Assembly (NCBI GenBank): GCA_964020155.1
Contig: OZ026551.1
Span: 2,449,018-2,513,017 of the forward strand
DNA: 64,000 nucleotides
Reading direction: 5' to 3'
Source of the DNA: Chondrilla cf. caribensis
Taxonomy: Eukaryota; Porifera; Demospongiae; Chondrillida; Chondrillidae
A program made the position numbers and the translations under genes. Every line of letters starts with the position of its first letter. Within the stretch, counting starts at the first letter, position 1. Of the stretch, positions 10,902-22,390 are shown piece after piece. Under the pieces are notes generated by a model. It made no database searches. It was not told where the DNA came from and saw only the letters and a program-made list of their open reading frames with translations.

Positions 10902-13535
10902 GTTTATGTACAGACACTATGTACAGGACACTATGTATAGGACACTATGTATAGGACACTATGTACAAAACACTATGTACAGGACACTTTGTACAGACTA
11001 TGTACAGACACTATGTATAGGACACTATGTATAGGACACTATGTACAGGAGACTATGTACAGGACACTTTGTACAGACTATGTACAGACACTATGTATAG
11101 GAGACTATGTACAGTTGCTATTTACAGTACTCTATGTACAGACACTATGCACAGGAGAGTATGTACAGACACTATGTACAGGACACTATGTACAGACACT
11201 GTGTACAGACACTATGTACAGGACACTATGTACAGGACACTATGTACAGGACACTATGTACAGGAGACTATGTACAAACACTGTGTACAGGACACTATGT
11301 ACAGGACACTATGTGCAGGACACTATGTACAGACACTATGTACAGTTGCTATTTACAGTACACTATGTACAGACACTATGCACAGGAGAGTATGTACAGA
11401 CACTATGTACAGGACACTATGTACGGACACTGTGTACAGACACTATGTACAGGACACTATGTACAGACACTATGTACAGGACACTATGTATGGACACTGT
11501 GTACAGACACAATGTACAGACACTATGTACAGGACACTATGTATAGGACACTATGTATAGGACACTATGTACAAAACACTATGTACAGGACACTTTGTAC
11601 AGACTATGTACAGACCTATGTATAGGAGACTATGTACATGACGCTATGTACAGGAACTATGTACAAGACATTATGTACAGACACTATGTACAGGTCACTA
11701 TGTACAGGACACTATGTACAGACACTATGTACAGGAAACTATGTACAAACACTGTGTACAGGACACTATGTACAGGACACTATGTACAGGAGACTATGTA
11801 CAAACACTGTGTACAGGACACTATGTACAGGACACTATGTACAGGACACTATATACAGACACTATGTACAGTTGCTATTTACAGTACACTATGTACAGAC
11901 ACTATGCACAGGAGAGTATGTACAGACACTATGTACAGGACACTATGTACGGACACTGTGTACAGACACTATGTACAGGACACTATGTACAGACACTATG
12001 TACAGGACACTATGTATGGACACTGTGTACAGACACAATGTACAGACACTATGTACAGGACACTATGTACAGGACACTGTGTACAGACACTATGTACAGG
12101 ACACTATGTACAGGACACTATGTACAGGACACTATGTTCAGATACTATGTACAGAACACTATGTACAGACACTATGTACAGTTGCTATTTATGGTACACT
12201 ATGTACAGACACTATGCACAGGCGAGTATGTACAGACACTATTAACAGGACACTATGTACAGGACACTGTGTACAGACACTATGTACAGGAGACTATGTG
12301 CAGAACACTATGTACAGACACTATGTACAGGACACTATGTACAGGACACTATGTACAGGACACTATGTACAGGAGACTATGTACAGAACACTATGTACAG
12401 GAGACTATGTGCAGAACACTATGTACAGACACTATGTACAGGACACTATGTACAGGACACTATGTACAGGACACTATGTACAGGAGACTATGTACAAACA
12501 CTGTGTACAGGACACTATGTACAGGACACTATGTACAGGACACTATGTTTAGACACTATGTGCAGGACACTATGTGCAGGACACTATGTACGGACACTGT
12601 GTACAGACACTATGTACAGGACACTATGTACAGGACACTATGTACAGGACACTATGTACAGGAGACTATGTACAAACACTGTGTACAGGACACTATGTAC
12701 AGGACACTATGTACAGGACACTATGTTCAGACACTATGTACAGTTGCTATTTACAGTACACTATGTACAGACACTATGCACAGAACACTATGTACAGGAC
12801 ACTATGTATGGACACTGTGTACAAACACTATGTACAGGACACTATGTACAGGACACTATGTACAGACACTATGTACAGGACACTATGTATGGACACTGTG
12901 TACAGACACAATGTACAGACACTATGTACAGGACACTATGTATAGGACACTATGTACAGGACTCTATGTACGGACACTATGTACAGACACTATGTACAGG
13001 ATACTATGTACAGGACAGTATGTACAGACACTATGTACAGGACACAATGTACGGACACTATATACAGACACTATGTGCAGGACACTATGTACAGACACTA
13101 TGTACAGGAGAGTATATGTACATACACTATGTATGTACACTGTGTACAGACACTGTACCAACACTATGTACAGGACACAATGTACAAGGCACAATGTACG
13201 GACACTATGTACAGGAGCCTATGTACAGGACACTATGTACAGACACTATGTACAGGACACCTTGTACAGGACACTATGTATGGACACAATCTACAGACAC
13301 TATGTACAGACGCTATGTACACACACTATCTACAAGAGAGTATGTACAGACACTATGTACAGGACGCCATGTGCAGACACTGTGTACGGACACTATTTAC
13401 AGTACGCTATGTACAGACACTATGTACAAGAGAGTATGTACAGACACTATGTACAGGACACTATGTACAGACACCTTGTACAGGACACTATGTATGGACA
13501 CAATCTACAGACACTATGTACAGACGCAATTAAAT
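10902..13535. repeat. Minisatellite, 13/14-bp unit ACACTATGTACAG(G)
   Basis: About 2.6 kb of tandem units mixing 13- and 14-bp lengths, with variants (TATAGG, TATGGAC, GTTGCTATTTACAGT) that recur at larger intervals and reveal higher-order repeats. The unit contains no stop in any + frame, so long Met-Tyr-Arg-Thr-Leu-Cys reading frames arise automatically. It lies in the intron between linker exons La and Lb. A shorter array is in the same intron of gene 2 (30899-31820) and three units are at 14155-14195. Confidence 0.95.
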
Positions 13536-13635
13536 TGGACCAAATTATACTGGCCAAATATAGTAATTGTTTGTTTATAAGTACAATAACTATCCATTGG
13601 TAATTGCTTTCAAATTAATTTTAAAAGGTTACCAG

Positions 13636-13691
13636 TGAATTGGATACCACATCTAAGAAAGAATCTCTTTGGTTTACAAAACTCTCACACA
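13636..13691 (+). CDS. Gene 1 linker exon Lb (candidate)
   Basis: Acceptor TTACCAG, donor GTAAGC. 56 nt, phase 2 to 1, reading ELDTTSKKESLWFTKLSH, which matches the phase 2 end of La and the phase 1 start of La'. A similar 3' half occurs in L1 of gene 2. Confidence 0.45.
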
Positions 13692-13784
13692 GTAAGCCTT
13701 GTTGTATGAGTATGATTAGTACTGACTGGTATACTCTTTGCTTTTACTAATGGACAGAGTTTTAACATGTATTGTGTACTATAT

Positions 13785-13860
13785 GTAATAGTTATATCCT
13801 GCCTAGGTGTGATGTAGCACGTTATCTGCTGCAGCACACTAGGCAGGATATAACTACCTT
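13785..13860. repeat. Short palindromic MITE
   Basis: Ends TAGTTATATCCTGCCTAG and CTAGGCAGGATATAACTA form a near-perfect inverted pair around a 35-bp centre. Related element at 6992-7090. Confidence 0.7.
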
Positions 13861-13999
13861 GTATCCTGGTGTGGTGAATGATAGACTATTTATACTGCAA
13901 ATATGTGCATATCTCAATACAACATATTATATGCAATAGAAATGTGTTTACTAATTTCCTGCCTCATTCTGTGACATGTGTGTATTTTTGAATGCTCAG

Positions 14000-14153
14000 C
14001 ACACAGTCCATCACTAGTCCCAGCAAGTACCCATACACAAAGCAGTGAGCAGTATGCTACTTCAGACACCAGTGAGTTGGACACCTCAGTCAGCAAGACC
14101 AGTTCTCATATTGACTCCAGTGAACCCAAGTCACAAGAGAAAGCAACTGTGAG
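14000..14153 (+). CDS. Gene 1 linker exon La' (second copy)
   Basis: Acceptor GCTCAG, donor GAG|GTTTATG. 154 nt, phase 1 to 2. It reads SPSLVPASTHTQSSEQY, then DTSELDTSVSKTSS and SSEPKSQEKATV. It is a longer version of the exon at 10775, followed by only three minisatellite units. Confidence 0.6.
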
Positions 14154-14296
14154 GTTTATGTACAGGACACTATGTACAGACACTGTGTACAGACACTGTT
14201 ATATTGGACCTAATTATACTAGCCAATTATAGTATTTGTTTGTCCAATAGCTCTTTATTGGTAATTGCTTTCAAATTCATTTTAAAAGGTTACCAG

Positions 14297-14329
14297 TGAC
14301 TTGGATACCACATCTAAGAGATTAAGCTT
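14297..14329 (+). CDS. Gene 1 linker exon Lb' (weak candidate)
   Basis: Acceptor TTACCAG and a possible donor GTGTAC. It reads DLDTTSKRLSL in frame with La'. The gene 2 counterpart begins at 33027. Its exit phase does not match exon Z0, so an exon or splice site is missing from my model. Confidence 0.25.
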
Positions 14330-14479
14330 GTGTACCTGATCTACAAACAAACCTGGACAATGTTTGCATTATTACTTTTGTACACGTACAAGCATGAGTA
14401 CAGTATTGACACACAAACACACGCACATGCACACACACTTATACACATACACACACACGTACATACATGTACTGTAGAT

Positions 14480-14965
14480 TAGGGATGGGCGATACTGATT
14501 TTTGTTACCTACGATTATCGTGCAGCAAAATATCACGATAATCGATAATATCGCGATATTTGACATAATAAGAATAATAATAACTAAAATATGTCCAAAA
14601 AAACCCTACACTTTATTTTCAATTTCCACTATGTACTGCTCGTCCGAAAGATATAATATGTGCCATTACACGTAACCGCCACAATGAATTTATATCTTAA
14701 TTTATATTGCGCGAGAAAACATGGCCGATTTCGAAATGTGGAGAATTAGAAATTGTGCTGGAATTCGAGCGCAACGGCTTTGACGACCGTAAAAATTACA
14801 GCGAAGAGTCTTTTAAACCGAAGAAAGATACCCAAGTAATTCGAGTGCAGGGAGCAGCAGTACTATTGCTTCACACCAACCGCGATATATCGTCAATACG
14901 ATATATTGTGGGCTGGGAATCACTCACGATACGATAATCGTGCAAATCATTATCACGATATTATC
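14480..14965. repeat. AT-rich inverted repeat block with embedded dispersed repeat
   Basis: The left end GGGATGGGCGATACTG plus CGATAATCGATAATATCGCG faces a right end with ATATCGTCAATACGATATAT and CACGATACGATAATCGTG, suggesting a TIR element. About 14610-14870 matches the dispersed repeat at 9320, 25199 and 32121 (AAGTAATTCGAGT end). Confidence 0.5.
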
Positions 14966-14967
14966 GT

Positions 14968-15303
<336 letters not shown>

Positions 15304-15372
15304 CACAGAATTATAATATTATGCTATTTTACAGTTGCTGGTTTTACATAACTGATAAAATGATTTCCATAG

Positions 15373-15451
15373 TATGCGGGGAAACTGAATGTGATTGAAG
15401 AAGTCGAGAGTAACTTTTGGACTCGTGCTTTAGTCTCTCCCTTTCATGACA
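15373..15451 (+). CDS. Gene 1 exon Z0, before the ZU5-like exon
   Basis: Acceptor TTTCCATAG, donor GTGAGT. 79 nt, open only in phase 0 to 1 (KLNVIEEVESNFWTRALVS). The gene 2 copy at 33408-33495 is also open only in that frame and is 9 nt longer, which supports coding. It ends in phase 1, matching the ZU5 exon. No domain recognised. Confidence 0.65.
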
Positions 15452-15727
15452 GTGAGTTTCATATCCATGCATATCATGTTGATAGACCTTGACTAGCAAT
15501 TTTTGTTAGTAGTACTGTATTCTAATATATATACCTATTTTTTGTTAATGACTGCACTGTGTACATGCTCTGGTGTATGACTGTTACACTTTTAGCTGTA
15601 GTAACCTACATATCAGGCATGCACACATACTACATATTAGGTGTGCACACACAGCATGTGTGTGTGGGAGTAATCATGAAGGTTTGATCAATGTAATTTA
15701 ATATATTGATTTCTACTTCACATACAG

Positions 15728-16308
15728 TGTCCCATGAAGCTGTCCTCTCTAGTAATTGCTGGATCCCTTTTGGCTGTGATTCCATCATAGTTGACAGACG
15801 AGGTGGTACCTACGATCTTTGTTCTGATGGTCTAACCAAGCTTACAGTACCGAGGAATGCAGTACGAGGTGAAACTGCTGAAATCCGATATGCCATCATT
15901 GGAAAGGGTCCATTCCAGCTCCCACCTAACTACCAGCTAGGAAGCTTTGTAGTGTACGTGCACTACAATCCTGAGGACATCACTACACAAGTCACTCTAT
16001 CCCTCCCCACTTGGTACGGAGGAGATGTTGTACCAGAAGAACCTCCACCAGATGGTCTCAGCTTTGCAGTAGCTCCTCACACATGGGGACTACAGGATAA
16101 CCAGTACACATTCCAGCTGGTTGATGGAGGAGAGTTCCGTAATAGCAGAGTTCATGATGTGTCCATTGATGGACACTCCAGCCTCTACACCATTGCTTTT
16201 AAGGAAGGTGCAAAGATCTTATACCTAGCCACCTATGTAACGGTGAATAATGCAGAGGAAACCAAACATAACATCTTTGTCACATATTCCAGTCCGACTT
16301 GGAGCAAG
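15728..16308 (+). CDS. Gene 1 ZU5-like domain exon
   Basis: 581 nt, phase 1 to 0. Acceptor TTCACATACAG, donor GTGAGC. About 194 codons, no stop. The early part, with DRRGGTYDL, a conserved L.VPRNAV turn, EIRYAI and a final VTLSLP strand, follows the ZU5 pattern (GG, P-x-x-A, closing PV.L.LP). A second half (FQLVDGGEFRNSRVHDVSIDG) is also beta-rich. ZU5 domains occur in UNC5, ankyrin, ZO-1 and PIDD proteins, where they are intracellular and can pack against a Death domain. About 90% similar to the gene 2 exon at 34060. Family assignment is from pattern only. Confidence 0.7.
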
Positions 16309-16836
16309 GTGAGCTATTTGGTATACCATGTGCATGTACGTATGTATATTGACACATCTTTGGTAAGCTTCACTCCACCCTGTGTATTTGGAAATGTGTA
16401 ATTTACTGAACTTTCTTGAAATCAGTCAGGTTATTGAAGAATTTTGACTGACTCTTTGTACACCTCATGGTTGACATGTTATTCTTGTGTGTCCTGGAGC
16501 ACTGCCTACGTATGATGTTGTGAACTGGGTTATTGGCATTTGTGTACAAAGATATCACACTTACCAGTAATACACAGGCACTGTACACATGGAACTGTAC
16601 AATATTGTGTATTTACAAAGTATGTATACGTATGTGTGTACATGTATTGTGACATAGTAAGTATGTGTTGTAAGTAATCTCATTGTGGCTGCAATGGAAA
16701 TTATTATGATTAATTGATACTATGAATCACACCTTTGATGGTGTACAGTATGTACTGGTCCAATACAGCAAAGAGTAATAGGTAAGTTGCTAGCTTATCA
16801 TGTTGTCATGGTTAAACTGTTCTCCAATTAAAACAG

Positions 16837-17004
16837 ATTTTCAAGGCTGTCCATGAAAAATCTGTATTCCGAGAGGTCCGCCATTTTCAATTTGAGAACC
16901 CTCCCTCAGATCCTCCCTCAGAACCTGCCTCAGGCAAGCTGGTTGGTGAGGTGGAAGAAGCTAGGGGAAATGGCTGGGCTGTGGCTGTCAATGGCTGTCC
17001 AGAG
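16837..17004 (+). CDS. Gene 1 exon b1
   Basis: 168 nt, phase 0-0. Acceptor AAAACAG, donor GTTAAT. It reads PPSDPPSEPASGKLVGEVEE, then RGNGWAVA and NGCPE. The Pro/Ser/Glu stretch looks like a flexible linker. Matches gene 2 exon 35349-35522, which carries six more nt. Possibly part of a UPA-like region between ZU5 and Death; unproven. Confidence 0.68.
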
Positions 17005-17489
17005 GTTAATCCATTGTCACATAACATTGTACATAATATTATGTAAAAATCTACATAGTATATGTACATAACATGTGCATGTACATATTAATTAATATAA
17101 TATTATACTGTATTTACACATGTAGTCTGCCTTATATTGTATACATATGAACATTGTAAAGTGCATATCATTTAAGTAGCATGCTTTGAACTGTGTATAT
17201 AGATAGCAAATATTAACAGTACAGTTTGGTGCATATGACATTGTGCCCCTTTCCAATGGTGTACCAGTGTGACAGTATGTTGCCTTCAGCTAACCCAACT
17301 TGTTCTTCAACTATTAGGGAAGTGTCATCCCTATATCTTTCTTTTTCATTTTAATATTTTCTAAACACTATGTATATGTATGTGGTTTATATCTGTCATG
17401 TATGTAGTATGTGATGAACTATATACGTTTACCACCACTTACTTGTGTAAGCAGTACATGTTTGTATACTGTTGGTGTTATTGCTGTAG

Positions 17490-17709
17490 CTTCGTCAAAA
17501 TGAGGTTTCTTACAAAGAATGTGGTTTTACAACAGCTAAAGAGTTGGAAGATGCTGTCAAGGAAACATTGTATCCACCCAACCTAACCTTCATAGTAGCC
17601 AACACAGTCAGTTGTGGTGAACAAACCACTCCCAAGTATGTGAATTTTACCATCCGAGGAGCCGACAGACCCTTGCAGTTCTCAGCCTGTGTTAAGGAAC
17701 GAATCAGCG
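17490..17709 (+). CDS. Gene 1 exon b2
   Basis: 220 nt, phase 0 to 1. Acceptor TTGCTGTAG, donor GTAATT. Conserved motifs ELEDAVKETLYPPNLTF, GEQTTPKYVNF.IRGA and FSACVKERISG are shared with gene 2 exon 36215-36434. Mixed alpha/beta, Cys-containing. By position between ZU5 and Death it may be a UPA-like domain, but I do not recognise the signature. Confidence 0.7.
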
Positions 17710-17775
17710 GTAATTGTGTACTGTACATTGAGTGTAGTGAGTGGACACTTTGCTAGGACAACATAGAACAATTAC

Positions 17776-17776
<1 letters not shown>

Positions 17777-17849
<73 letters not shown>
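17777..17849. repeat. (GT)n microsatellite after exon b2
   Basis: GT tract about 70 bases downstream of the b2 donor. Gene 2 has a matching tract at 36466-36581. Together with the upstream (CA)n tracts they bracket the Z0-ZU5-b1-b2 exons in inverted complementarity. Confidence 0.95.
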
Positions 17850-17850
<1 letters not shown>

Positions 17851-17992
17851 AGTGATTACTTGATAATCATAGTACCCATCTCCTTATCTCCTTTTAGACT
17901 CTCCTTATTTAGTGTTAATTAGTACTTAATATATAAGTGTTAATAAATATCAGATCCAGTGCTATCATTGTATCTCTATTCTCTGTTTTCAG

Positions 17993-18022
17993 GTCCCTCA
18001 TCACCAAATCCCTCATTGAACA
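17993..18022 (+). CDS. Gene 1 Pro/Ser hinge micro-exon P1
   Basis: 30 nt, phase 1-1 (PSSPNPSLN). Acceptor CTGTTTTCAG, donor GTAAGT. It is a duplicate of the micro-exon at 18320, with the surrounding intron duplicated too. Confidence 0.55.
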
Positions 18023-18319
18023 GTAAGTGCTATCATACATGTACTTCTAGTACTTCCTGTATCACACAGTAACATGTACCAGACTGGTATGTGTGTATGT
18101 GGAGTACATCACAATATATGTCTTGTATACGTATATACCTACATCACATGGTGTGTATCATGTACATTTGTACATGTTACACACCTGATTTTACATGATT
18201 TCTTACATGACATATTGGCATATTTTGTGTACATGTATATAGCTTCCATACTACATGAAGTGTACTTGTGTATGCATCAGATCCACTGCTATAATTGTAT
18301 CTCTTTTCTCTGTTTTCAG

Positions 18320-18358
18320 GTCCCTCATCACCAAATCCCCCACCACCCTCATTGTACA
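18320..18358 (+). CDS. Gene 1 Pro/Ser hinge micro-exon P2
   Basis: 39 nt, phase 1-1 (PSSPNPPPPSLY). Acceptor CTGTTTTCAG, donor GTAAGT. Matches the single gene 2 micro-exon at 37515-37553. Confidence 0.6.
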
Positions 18359-18847
18359 GTAAGTGGTATCATACATGTACTTCTTGTACTTCCTGTATCA
18401 CACAGTATCATGTACCAGACTGGTACCTGTGTATGTGCAGTACACCACAATGTACATGTAACAATGCTTACTTGTTCTGTATTGACACCTACCACAGTAA
18501 CTCTTTGTATACCCACTTAAAGGGTGTGTATAACCTTTGTACACATACAGTACATGGTGTGTAACAAGTATGTTTGTACATGATACTCACTTTGTATATC
18601 CTTGTACAAGGTATGTAAATGTATATGTCCTTGTACATGATGTTTACAGATGTATTCACTATACTGTATAAATGTATGTACATCCTTTTCCACATGACAG
18701 TCACTAACAGTGTATTACTTTGTACATACAAGTGAAGTCACTTTCACACTCATATGCCAGTTTTCAGCTAATTTACTTGCAAACATGAAATTAAGTATAT
18801 GAATATGTACATGAGTACATGTTTGATCTCTTGTGATGTCCATTCAG

Positions 18848-19080
18848 ATAAGAAGCCTTCTGATTCTGCATTAAATGGAATTCTAAGGAATTCCCCTGAT
18901 TGGACCAGTTGGATACTTGAACTAGGAGTTCCAATTGAAGACGTTCGTGTATTCCGATTAGACCAGGTAATGGGTGGTATCTTTGCTCTTCAATACTGGA
19001 GAGATGGAAAATCAGGAGAGCTCTATCCTTCCACCTGGAAGTTCCTGTTGGATACTGTGAAAAAAGGCAAAAGGACATGA
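18848..19080 (+). CDS. Gene 1 Death-like domain exon, frameshifted near its end
   Basis: Acceptor TCCATTCAG, phase 1 start. It contains the Death-domain pattern: LNGILRNSPDWTSWILELGV, then FALQYWRDGKSG and STWKFLLDTV. Compared with gene 2, one extra base in the purine run around 19057-19066 shifts the frame and gives TGA at 19078-19080. The gene 2 frame would continue about 20 codons to the homologous TAA at 19139-19141. The lost part is the last helix, so the domain may be destabilised; a sequencing or assembly error in a homopolymer is also possible. Confidence 0.75.
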
Positions 19081-19507
19081 AGTGGCTCAGAGGATATTGG
19101 ACGAAGCTGAACAAAATGAAGCATCATGGTGTGCATCATAAGTGAGTTCCTTTGTATTCACAACATGTACATCATTGCATGCGTGTACGTGTACTCACAC
19201 TAAATGTGATGGTAGATACAGACATGTGAGGTGGTATACATGTGTACATTTGTGTGCACTCTTGTATCCCAAACTCTCTGTTAGTCTTGCATAGCCAGCC
19301 CCTTTCTCTGATCACTTCCTTGAGTGGAAGTGAGTGAAGAGTCTGGCTACACGAGACTACTCTCATACGTACATACACTATCCAACATTGTAGCAATGGA
19401 CCTCTTCAATATGCATGCACTCCACACACCAGTACATCAAGTGTTGTCTGTGGATATGTCTCATTTGGTACTAATAATGTGATCTTAAAACTCTATTTCT
19501 TCTTCAG

Positions 19508-19600
19508 GTTGGATTCCATCCTTTGTACCTCATCCAAACTTAGCAGAACACTCTTTTTTAGTTACCAATCACAGTTATACTTTGAGTATGGGTTACTAAA
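19508..19600 (+). other. Gene 1 3'UTR exon (candidate)
   Basis: After the expected stop a GTGAGT donor follows at once (19142), and an acceptor TTCTTCAG precedes 19508. The same arrangement is conserved in gene 2 (donor 38986, exon from 39324). No clear AATAAA signal was seen. Confidence 0.4.
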
Positions 19601-20797
19601 ACACTGTATATGACATTGTGTGTACATGTTTATCCTTGAATGTATTAATATAGGCTACTGTTGTGAATCATTCAGTATTTTAATTTTGATGATTATATTG
19701 CGATATTATGTGTATAATACACTATACTATTATAATAATATTATATAAAATTATAGTGTAGACTGATATTATTGTTTCCATTATAATATGGCGCCTTCTA
19801 ACCCATTTTGTCTGTTTCTCTCCAAATTCTGTGCTTTTCTCTGATTTGGACGAAGCAGAGCGAACAGGTATATACGTGTCTATCTACATATATTATTATA
19901 CCGGTCCTGCCAAGCTTCATACATGCACGCGTATGTATATATAGGCTTTTCTTGTGTAATATTATTCTCGAATTATAAAGGTATTAGAAGATCAGGTTAT
20001 AAAGAAGTGTTTGATGAGAGAATGATTATAATATCATGATCCGTTAATATTAGGTAGAAATGCCATATGCATGTGTTGATGAGAAGATTGTATAATATAT
20101 CCAGAAGTTTGAGCTTGTTGAGGAGATCGCTGCCCTGTTTGACGCTGTGTTAGCTACCTTCACATTGAAACTTATAACTTAAGATCGATGATTTCTACTA
20201 AATCAATGATAGGATGTTATATTAGTGTGAATGTAGCGAGTCCAATGGTACAATTTTCCTGTAAGCCACCGCCTTAACTGGATACCAATTATCCTAGTGA
20301 GCCTGACTGTACTGGATGTGTAGGTCGGGTGAATTATAATTAGATTCTAACCTCATCAACACCTCCCCTGTGTTCTCCCCTAGTCAGCCCCACTTCACTC
20401 AGGCAATCCAAGGCCCATATTCATAAGGACGACACTATAATAATGCACTGGCGAGCTGCAGCTGTATAAAAACCTCTGTCACCACTTCCAATGGGTTGTT
20501 GTATGAAACATTACATTCACACTAAATTATGACATGAGTGTGCATGAGTTTATTTGCGAAAATTAAATAATGATAAATGATATGTTAGGCGTTAGTATGA
20601 AATTAAGGGGCTCCTTGGAGGCTGCGGTGACAAGCTACTTAAATTCCATTCCTGGTCACCATGAGGTCTATAGTAACATTATCAGAGGGAGATACTGTGA
20701 TGTATTTCAGTTTATATGTACAATATGAACATTGTGTATCACAATGTACTCACCATCAGTACTGTTTGTGATCCTGTAAGATTGTTTTCAATATCAG
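19601..20797. other. Gene 1/gene 2 boundary and putative 5' region of gene 2
   Basis: A short AT-rich spacer, then a block beginning AATATGGCGCCTTCTAACCC at about 19786 that is also found at 39648 before gene 3. The block up to the B exon is homologous to 42580-44176 with the transposons removed. In gene 2 the ATG at 19788 soon meets a TGA, so it may be a 5'UTR/promoter element and not a start codon. The true first coding exon is not identified. Confidence 0.45.
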
Positions 20798-20989
20798 CAT
20801 TGAAAAGACTACATCATAATGAAGATTTGATAACAGAGGAGGAGGAATGTAGGAGATTTGGCAAACTTTCCAGAGAGAGACGCTTGCATGCATTCTCACT
20901 TGCTGTGGATAAGCACAAGGATGACGTGTTGAGAATGATTGACCTGATTGAAGGCTGTGGATTGTGTGAGATAGCACAGAGGATGAGAG
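20798..20989 (+). CDS. Gene 2 B-module exon (death-fold-like)
   Basis: 64 codons, phase 1-1. Acceptor ATATCAG, donor GTATGT. It reads LKRLHHNEDLITEEEECRRF, then RRLHAFSLAVDK, then VLRMIDLIEGCGLCEIAQRMRG. Same helical layout as the A, C and D modules: Leu/His start, (L/I)(I/L)T.EE turn, terminal (D/E)...(G/C)GL..(I/A)AQ.(M/I)(R/K)G helix. It is the most amino-terminal module found. Confidence 0.7.
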
Positions 20990-21224
20990 GTATGTGTTTC
21001 AGTACAAGTTGCTGTATTAGTATCTAACCCAAAACATCAGTTCTACATACTCTGCATGCCTCACCATATGCATGTTACATATAACACAATGTACTAACAC
21101 AAAATTTAATACTGATGTACCTACACACCTCTGGAGGTGTACAGCCCCTGTGGTGACCAGAGAGAGCTGTTATATCACCAGTCACCACAACCTCCCCAGT
21201 GTCCATATTCAATAGTTGAAGTAC

Positions 21225-21490
21225 CTCTGGTAGGGCTGTAGTTGATATACAGACACTTTGGGTTGATTCTCAACCCTACCAGTACTTTGGTTATTATGTG
21301 GTATGTTCCATGTGAAATAATATAATTGTGTACTAACTTCAACATGACATTGTCATTGCAGCATATCAATGCGTTGCTAGGCAATTAATTAACAAATTAT
21401 ACCAACAATTATGTTAAGTGTGCAATAGCAAAAGGAATTGTGCAAAATACACAGATGACTGCACACTTTGCACTTTGCACTTTGATTTAC
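21225..21490. repeat. MITE-like repeat (GGTAGGG / GGTACTTTAG family)
   Basis: Begins ACCTCTGGTAGGG, with inverted CCCTACCAG, then ACTTTGGTTATTATGTGGTATG and 'GTTGCTAGGCAATTAATTAAC'. Related copies near 44586, 46462 and 50871 and, in shorter form, at 10060, 30005 and 63760. Confidence 0.65.
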
Positions 21491-21829
21491 CCTTACAGCA
21501 TGCAACACAATATTTTAAAGCACATATATTATGTTTGCATATACCCTTCACTAGAGGTGGTACAGACCTCATGTAAACGTTTGCATGCAGTCACAACTGA
21601 TGTATGTATGTACAAATACTACATGTGTATCCAACCAAAATTATGGTTTATATAAATACATGCAGTACCATGAATATTACCAATATTATAATACCTATGT
21701 ATATCTGTATATAAAATTGGATATGTGTATATTATATTGTGCATACTATAATATTATACATAATGTGTATCAGTACTGTACATATAGGCTTATAAGTAGG
21801 TGAATTTGAGCCCTCTTTTCTGTCTATAG

Positions 21830-22006
21830 CTATTTTCCACCTCCACCACAAGGAAGGACTGTTGACCAAAGAGGAGTGTGTTAGCATCAATGAGACACTT
21901 GGAAACTGGTGTAAAGTTGTTGTCCACAAAAGAAGTGAAGATACTGTGAGAATTGTGGACATTCTTGAAGATCATGGATTAGGTGATGAAGCACAGAGAA
22001 TCAAAG
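21830..22006 (+). pseudogene. Gene 2 C-module exon with damaged splice donor
   Basis: The coding part is intact (FHLHHKEGLLTKEECVSINE, WCKVVVHKRSEDTVRIVDIL). The acceptor CTATAG matches gene 3 copies. The donor, ATCAAAG|GTTAG in gene 3, here reads ATCAAAGTTTAG, one G short, so no donor keeps phase 1. Using AAA|GTTTAG would break the frame. The exon is likely skipped or non-functional in gene 2. Confidence 0.65.
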
Positions 22007-22013
22007 TTTAGTT

Positions 22014-22014
<1 letters not shown>

Positions 22015-22061
<47 letters not shown>
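22015..22061. repeat. (GT)n microsatellite
   Basis: Starts only a few bases after the damaged donor of the C exon. Confidence 0.95.
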
Positions 22062-22063
<2 letters not shown>

Positions 22064-22261
22064 GTTGTGTATTTACGTATATATGTATGTATGTCTGGAG
22101 AATTTGTATGTGTTCTGACGTGTGTGTGTGTTTGAATGTGTGTGTATGTTTGGGGGATGCATGTATGTACATGAGCGTATTGGTATGTACGTGGTGTGTA
22201 TGGGTGAGTGTATGGGTGTGTACATGGTGTGTACGTGGTGTGTATGGTTGAGTGTGATGTG

Positions 22262-22264
<3 letters not shown>

Positions 22265-22301
<37 letters not shown>

Positions 22302-22308
22302 TGTGTGT

Positions 22309-22367
<59 letters not shown>

Positions 22368-22390
22368 TGTGTGTATGTGTGTGTGCTTGT
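22265..22390. repeat. (GT)n microsatellite with ATGT interruptions
   Basis: GT tract with several TATG and GAGT interruptions in the intron after the C exon. Confidence 0.95.

Noticed and set aside
10902..13535. CRISPR-like array of short repeats
   Set aside because: Units are head to tail with no unique spacers, and the DNA is clearly eukaryotic.
10902..13535. Steroid-receptor-like response elements (GGACA...TGTACA) in the minisatellite
   Set aside because: The similarity is loose and comes for free with the repeat; no independent support.
10947..13603. Very long Cys/Tyr/Met-rich open frames (up to 629 codons)
   Set aside because: They follow automatically from a 13/14-bp repeat without stops; all three + frames are open. 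Kept only as a minisatellite.
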